A DNA stretch of 64,000 nt from Microbulbifer agarilyticus. Lineage in GTDB: Bacteria; Pseudomonadota; Gammaproteobacteria; Pseudomonadales; Cellvibrionaceae. Position 1 is the stretch's first letter. Each line of letters opens with the position of its first letter. The notes below the pieces were generated by a model. It did no database searches and had not been told where the DNA came from. It saw only the letters and a list, made by a program, of their open reading frames with translations. The DNA lies in assembly GCF_020171345.1 (NCBI RefSeq), contig NZ_JAIUZM010000001.1, positions 1,426,001 through 1,490,000 of the forward strand, written 5' to 3'. Shown here piece by piece: positions 59,732 through 64,000 of this stretch. The position numbers were made by a program, and so were the translations under genes.

Positions 59732-60708
59732 TAGCTGGCCTCCAGAATCTGATTGGCATCTGCATGGCAGGCACGCAGGCGTTCGGCATCAAAATTGTGC
59801 AGTGCCGGCGCCTCCTGGCGGCAGCGGTCCTGCACCCAGTGGCAGCGTTCCTGGAACGGGCAGCCGGCAGGGAGGCTTAACAGGTTAGGTGGGTTGCCGG
59901 GAATGGTCGGCAGTTCCTCGCCGACGCTGTCCAGCCGTGGAATGGCTTTGAGTAGGCCTTCGCTATAGGGGTGGGTCGGGCGATAAAAAATATCGTCCGC
60001 GCTGCCGTATTCCATGGTGCGGCCGGCGTACATCACCAGTACCTTGTCGCAAGCGCCGGCAACAACGCCCAAGTCATGGGTGATCATGATAATGGCGGTG
60101 TTGAAGTCGCGCTTCAGTTCGTTCAGCAGCGCCAGGATCTGCGCCTGTACGGTAACGTCCAGAGCCGTGGTGGGCTCGTCGGCAATCAGCAGTTCCGGGC
60201 TGCACAGCAGCGCCATCGCAATCATCACGCGCTGGCGCATACCACCGGAGAATTCGTGTGGGTACATGTTGAGGCGCTTTTGCGCTTCAGGAATTTTTAC
60301 CGCATCCAGCATGCGCACTGCTTCCGCGAGCGCTTCTTTCTTGCTCATGCCCTTGTGCTTCACCAGCACCTCGGCCAGCTGATTCCCCACTTTCATATAG
60401 GGGTTCAGGGAGGTCATTGGGTCCTGGAAAATCATCGCGATTTTTTCTGCGCGAATCTTGTTGAGTTCGCGCTCCGGTAAGCCGAGGATTTCCTGCCCCT
60501 TGAACTTGGCGCTGCCGCTAACGATGCCATTCTTGGCCAGCAAACCCATCATGGAAAACACGGTCTGGGTTTTACCCGAGCCGGACTCGCCAACAATGCC
60601 CAGGGTTTCACCGGCGTTCAGGGAAAAGTTCAGGTTGTTGACGGCGGTTACCGCCCCTTCCGGCGTGGTGAATTCCACGCGCAGGTCTTTCACATTCAAT
60701 AAAGTCAT
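59731..60708 (-). CDS. oppD: Oligopeptide ABC transporter ATP-binding protein (OppD-like)
   Basis: 325 residues. Walker A GIVGESGSGKTQTVF, signature FSGGMRQRVMIAMAL, Walker B LLIADEPTTALD and ITHDLGVVAGACDKV are present. The C-terminal tail has GCPFQERCHWVQDRC, the Cys-rich tail of the oligo_HPY family. It pairs with OppF to hydrolyse ATP for peptide import. It starts 11 bases after oppC and overlaps oppF by one base. Confidence 0.95.
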   Translation of the reverse strand: MTLLNVKDLRVEFTTPEGAVTAVNNLNFSLNAGETLGIVGESGSGKTQTVFSMMGLLAKNGIVSGSAKFKGQEILGLPERELNKIRAEKIAMIFQDPMTSLNPYMKVGNQLAEVLVKHKGMSKKEALAEAVRMLDAVKIPEAQKRLNMYPHEFSGGMRQRVMIAMALLCSPELLIADEPTTALDVTVQAQILALLNELKRDFNTAIIMITHDLGVVAGACDKVLVMYAGRTMEYGSADDIFYRPTHPYSEGLLKAIPRLDSVGEELPTIPGNPPNLLSLPAGCPFQERCHWVQDRCRQEAPALHNFDAERLRACHADANQILEAS

Positions 60709-60719
60709 GGCGCAGCTCC

Positions 60720-61628
60720 TTAGCGATCTTTCGGGTCCAGCGCATCGCGCAGGCCGTCGCCGATAAAGTTAAAACAGAACAGGGTGGTGACCATAAATAC
60801 GGCCGGCACAATCAATTGCCACAGGGCAATTTCCATGGTCTGCGCGCCTTCGTTCAACAGCGAGCCCCAGGAGGTCATCGGCTCCTGTACACCCAGGCCG
60901 AGGAAGCTGAGGAAAGATTCAAACAGGATCATCTGCGGGACCAGCAGAGTTGCATACACCGCAACAATGCCGAGCACGTTGGGCACGATGTGTCGGGTGA
61001 TCATCGCCCACTTGGAAACACCGTACACGGTGGCCGCTTCGACAAATTCCTTGCCCTTGATGCTCAGGGTCTGCCCGCGCACGATACGCGCCATATCCAG
61101 CCAGCTCACTGCACCAATGGCGATAAAGATCAGCAGGATGTTGCGACCGAAGAATGTCACCAGCAGGATGACGAAGAACATAAACGGGAAGGAGTAAAGG
61201 ATTTCCAGGGTGCGCATCATCACGCGGTCGGTACGGCCGCCAACAAAACCGGCAGTGGCGCCGTACAGGGTGCCGATCAATACCGCCACCAGTGCACCCA
61301 TTACGCCGACCATCAGCGAGATACGCCCGCCCATGGCGGTGCGCACAAACAAGTCGCGACCGAGGGAGTCGGTACCGAAGAAATGGCCACTGGCCACCGA
61401 CGGTGCCGCGTGCATTGCACCCCAGTCCACCTCGTCAAACGCGAATTGGCTGAGCATTGGCCCGGCAAAAACAAACAGGGTGATAAACCCGAGGATCACC
61501 AGGCTGGTGAGCGCGGCACGGTTATTGAAAAAACGACGGCGGGCGTCGTCCCACAAGCTGCGGCCCTTGACCTCCAGCTGTTCGGAAAAGTTTTCGACCG
61601 CTTCTTTATTGGCTGTTGTGGATAACAT
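60720..61628 (-). CDS. oppC: Oligopeptide ABC transporter permease (OppC-like)
   Basis: A 302-residue inner-membrane permease with a cytoplasmic N-terminus (about 35 residues), then about six membrane segments. It has the OppC N-terminal domain (WDDARRRFFNNRAALTSLVIL) and the mark GTDSLGRDLFVRTAMGGRIS. The cytoplasmic EAA loop that contacts the ATPases reads KEFVEAATVYGVSKWAMITRH. With OppB it forms the channel. It follows oppB by 15 bases. Confidence 0.95.
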   Translation of the reverse strand: MLSTTANKEAVENFSEQLEVKGRSLWDDARRRFFNNRAALTSLVILGFITLFVFAGPMLSQFAFDEVDWGAMHAAPSVASGHFFGTDSLGRDLFVRTAMGGRISLMVGVMGALVAVLIGTLYGATAGFVGGRTDRVMMRTLEILYSFPFMFFVILLVTFFGRNILLIFIAIGAVSWLDMARIVRGQTLSIKGKEFVEAATVYGVSKWAMITRHIVPNVLGIVAVYATLLVPQMILFESFLSFLGLGVQEPMTSWGSLLNEGAQTMEIALWQLIVPAVFMVTTLFCFNFIGDGLRDALDPKDR

Positions 61629-61643
61629 CTCGTAAGCCTCTGG

Positions 61644-62567
61644 TTATGCGTAGCGGATTTTGGGGTCGACCACCGCGTACAAAATGTCGACGATGGCATT
61701 AAAGGTAATGGTCAGGGCGCCAACCAGAATGGTCAGCCCGAGCACCATGGAGTAATCGCGGTTCAGGGCGCCGTTTACAAACAGCTGGCCGATACCGGGT
61801 AAACCGAAAATGGTTTCGATCACTACCGAGCCGGTAATAATTCCCACCAGCGCCGGGCCGAGGTAGGAAAGTACCGGTAGGATTGCCGGACGCAAGGCGT
61901 GGCGTACGATGATGTAGGGGGTGGACAGGCCCTTGGACTTGGCGGTGCGAATAAAGTTGGCGTTCAGCACCTCGATCATGCTGCCGCGCATAATTCGCGA
62001 GATGGAGGCGATGTAGTACAGGGACATACCGATCACAGGCAAGACCACATAAGGTGTCGCGCCGTTATGCCAGCCGCCCGCGGGTAACCAGTCGAGCCCG
62101 ATGGCGAAAATCAGCACAAGTAGCGGTGCCAGTACAAAACTGGGGATCACCACCCCGGCCATGGCGCCGGTCATGATGGTGTAGTCGAGCCAGGTATTCT
62201 GGCGCAGGGCGGCGATGGTGCCGAAGGTAACCCCGAAGGTCACCGCCACGATAAACGCCAGCAGGCCGATTTTCAGGGAAACCGGAAAGGCCTGCGCAAC
62301 CAGCTCGTTTACCGTGAAGTCCTTGTATTTAAATGAGGGCCCCAGGTCGCCCTGCAGCAGGCCACCGAGGTAACTGAAATATTGTTCGTGCACCGGTTTG
62401 TCGAAACCGTACTTGGCTTCGATATTTGCCATCACTTCTGGGGTCATGGCAATTTCGGCGGAGAAGGGATTTCCCGGCGCAAAGCGCATCAGGAAAAAAG
62501 AGACGGTAATCAGAATAAACAGCGTGGGAATGGCTTCCAGCACGCGCTTGGCGATAAATCTCAACAT
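61644..62567 (-). CDS. oppB: Oligopeptide ABC transporter permease (OppB-like)
   Basis: A 307-residue inner-membrane permease with about six membrane segments, typical of OppB/DppB. The N-terminal MLRFIAKRVLEAIPTLFILI and FLMRFAPGNPF are characteristic, and the EAA loop is FIRTAKSKGLSTPYIIVRHAL. It is the first gene after the oppA attenuator and heads the tight oppBCDF group. Confidence 0.95.
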   Translation of the reverse strand: MLRFIAKRVLEAIPTLFILITVSFFLMRFAPGNPFSAEIAMTPEVMANIEAKYGFDKPVHEQYFSYLGGLLQGDLGPSFKYKDFTVNELVAQAFPVSLKIGLLAFIVAVTFGVTFGTIAALRQNTWLDYTIMTGAMAGVVIPSFVLAPLLVLIFAIGLDWLPAGGWHNGATPYVVLPVIGMSLYYIASISRIMRGSMIEVLNANFIRTAKSKGLSTPYIIVRHALRPAILPVLSYLGPALVGIITGSVVIETIFGLPGIGQLFVNGALNRDYSMVLGLTILVGALTITFNAIVDILYAVVDPKIRYA

Positions 62568-62653
62568 AAGCGTCTTCTGTTATAGCTTTAGTTTGGAACC
62601 TACTTGTTCTGAAGCGCTTCCATACCTCTTGGGAACTTTGGGTCCCCCTGGAA

Positions 62654-62692
62654 TTGAAAAAGCCCGGGAACCACAACGGGTTCCCGGGCTTT
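62654..62692 (-). terminator. Intra-operon terminator between oppA and oppB
   Basis: A 14-base perfect stem (62659-62672 with 62679-62692) and 6-base loop. Read on the minus strand it is followed by a T-run, complement of the A-run at 62657-62661. It lies between the end of oppA and the start of oppB, so it likely cuts most transcripts and gives more binding protein than transporter. Confidence 0.85.
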
Positions 62693-62699
62693 GTATCAA

Positions 62700-64000
62700 T
62701 TAGTGCTCGATGATCCACATGTCCTTGGAGTAGTAGTTATCCAGTGGGTCCGGCGCGTAGCCTCCAACGTGCCGTTTAACCATATGCTGGGTAACGTACT
62801 GATAGATGGGTGCGATTGGCATATCTTCGGCAAGGATCTCTTCCGCCTGTGCGTAGTATTCCGCACGCTTGTTGAGATCCAGTTCCTTGGCACTTTTCGC
62901 AAACAACTCATCGTACTTAGGATTGCTGTACTTTGAGTAATTACTGCCGCCGTCGGTCAGCAACAGTTTCAGCATGGTGGACGGCTCGTTGTAGTCGCCA
63001 ATCCAGCCCGCGCGGGCAATATCAAAGTCGGTATTGGCGCGCGTGTCCAGATAGGTTTTCCACTCCTGGTTTTCCAAGGTGACATCCACATGGCCCAGAG
63101 TCTGCTTCCACATGGCGGTGATCGCTACCGCAACCTTTTTGTGGTTGTCGTTGGTGTTGTAGAGCACGCTGAACTTGAGCGGGTTTTGTGCGTTGTAGCC
63201 GGCTTCCGCGAGCAGCTCCTTGGCCTTGGCCACGCGTTCGGCCTGGGTCTTCTGACTCCACGAAGTGGCCGGCGCATCAAAGCCAGTTACGATACCCGGG
63301 GTCAGGTGGAATGATGGCTTCTCGCCACGGCCCATCACCTTGTTCGCCATGATTTCGCGGTCGATGGCATAGGCCAGTGCGCGGCGCACGCGAGAATCGT
63401 TGAACGGCGGCTGGGTGGTGTTGAATTCGTAATAGTAGGTGCCGATATAGGGTGCTGTTCGTACCTCATCAGCACGCTCTTTACGCAGACGATTGATATG
63501 TTCAATAGGCACTTCGAAAGTGAAATCAATCTCGCCGGCTTCATAGCGTTTCAGTTCCGCATTGGGAGAAGCAATCGGCAAGCTACGCACTTTTTCCAGC
63601 TTCACATTGTCAGCATCCCAGTAGTGTTCATTTTTTACATATTCGATGCGTTCATTCACCACCCACTCGGTCAGCCGGAAGGCGCCGTTGCCGACAAAGT
63701 TACCGACGCGGGTCCACTGGTCGCCGTATTGCTCAACGGTACCTTTGTGAACCGGCGAGGTGGAGGCGTGCACCAGCATGGAAACGAAGTAGGGAACCGG
63801 TGCTTCGAGAGAAACCTTGAAGGTATTTGCGTCTACCGCTTCTACACCGAGGTTTTCCGGTGGTTGCTTGCCATCGACAATATCCTGAGCATTTTTCACC
63901 TTACCGGCGGCTAGGTACCAGGCGTACTTGGACGCGGTTTTTGGATCCAGGATTCGTTGCCATGAATAGACAAAATCTTCCGCGGTGACAGGGTCACCAT
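62700..64000 (-). CDS. oppA: Oligopeptide-binding protein (OppA-like), N-terminus beyond the window edge
   Basis: About 433 C-terminal residues of a family-5 extracellular solute-binding protein. The frame stays open past 63899 to the window edge, where it reads GDPVTAEDFVYSWQRILDPK, the usual early segment of OppA, so about 80-120 N-terminal residues including the signal peptide are missing. Further marks are NGAFRLTEWVVNERIEYVKN, VRRALAYAIDREIMANKV and NTDFDIARAGWIGDYNEPSTML. It binds oligopeptides in the periplasm and delivers them to OppBCDF. It is transcribed first, ahead of the terminator at 62654-62692. Confidence 0.95.
   Translation of the reverse strand, partial: GDPVTAEDFVYSWQRILDPKTASKYAWYLAAGKVKNAQDIVDGKQPPENLGVEAVDANTFKVSLEAPVPYFVSMLVHASTSPVHKGTVEQYGDQWTRVGNFVGNGAFRLTEWVVNERIEYVKNEHYWDADNVKLEKVRSLPIASPNAELKRYEAGEIDFTFEVPIEHINRLRKERADEVRTAPYIGTYYYEFNTTQPPFNDSRVRRALAYAIDREIMANKVMGRGEKPSFHLTPGIVTGFDAPATSWSQKTQAERVAKAKELLAEAGYNAQNPLKFSVLYNTNDNHKKVAVAITAMWKQTLGHVDVTLENQEWKTYLDTRANTDFDIARAGWIGDYNEPSTMLKLLLTDGGSNYSKYSNPKYDELFAKSAKELDLNKRAEYYAQAEEILAEDMPIAPIYQYVTQHMVKRHVGGYAPDPLDNYYSKDMWIIEH

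Noticed and set aside
60816..61625. A 269-codon plus-strand open frame opposite oppC
   Set aside because: It is complementary to the well-supported permease and rich in His, Gln and Asp from reversed membrane codons; no family signature.

Overview
The window looks like the chromosome of a marine, polysaccharide-degrading gammaproteobacterium of the Cellvibrionales type. Microbulbifer or a close relative is my best guess. The guess rests on an outer-membrane lipoprotein GH3, a modular GH5 with a CBM6-like domain, a large TonB-dependent receptor, Gram-negative envelope genes and protein-level family recognition; I ran no database search. No tRNA, rRNA, CRISPR array, insertion sequence or phage gene was seen.

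Region 1 (1-27026) is a large exopolysaccharide or capsule cluster. It holds at least four glycosyltransferases, a Wzy/WaaL-like polymerase or ligase, a Wzx-like flippase, two sulfotransferases, and two paralogous beta-helix lipoproteins facing each other tail to tail. A minus-strand block (13954-20133) encodes an HPPD-like VOC protein, an A-PCP-TE (NRPS-like) acid-activating protein, an MBOAT acyltransferase and a DltD/AlgJ-like SGNH protein. A plus-strand export operon follows: an initiating sugar-phosphate transferase, an outer-membrane beta-barrel, a short Wza-like protein, a Wzc-like tyrosine kinase and a CpsB-type phosphatase. Together these suggest a sulfated, acyl-decorated surface polymer. 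The A-PCP-TE/MBOAT/SGNH combination resembles a Dlt pathway rebuilt for an unusual acid and is the most novel part of the window.

Region 2 (27027-34262) has visibly G+C-richer coding sequence. It carries a tyrosine-catabolism operon (hpd, a small VOC protein, fumarylacetoacetase) behind a promoter whose spacer is an inverted-repeat operator. Next come a CadC-like regulator with a beta-propeller and a divergent serine hydrolase, with a repeat-rich operator at the regulator's start.

Region 3 (34354-46980) is a glucan-utilisation-like locus: a TonB-dependent receptor, a LytS/LytTR two-component pair, the GH3 lipoprotein, the modular GH5, and a secreted protein that is a free-standing version of the GH3 C-terminal domain. 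A lipoprotein of unknown function and a DsbA/FrnE-like protein follow.

Region 4 (47166-64000) is a mix: an SDR, a DUF885 protein, a DNA-repair operon (bacterial FAN1, an XPD/DinG-like helicase with a PD-(D/E)XK-like N-terminus, a CLCA_X-type putative metalloprotease), a quinone-oxidoreductase-like enzyme, small secreted proteins, an M43-type metalloprotease, and an oligopeptide ABC transporter (oppABCDF order, minus strand) whose oppA runs off the right edge.
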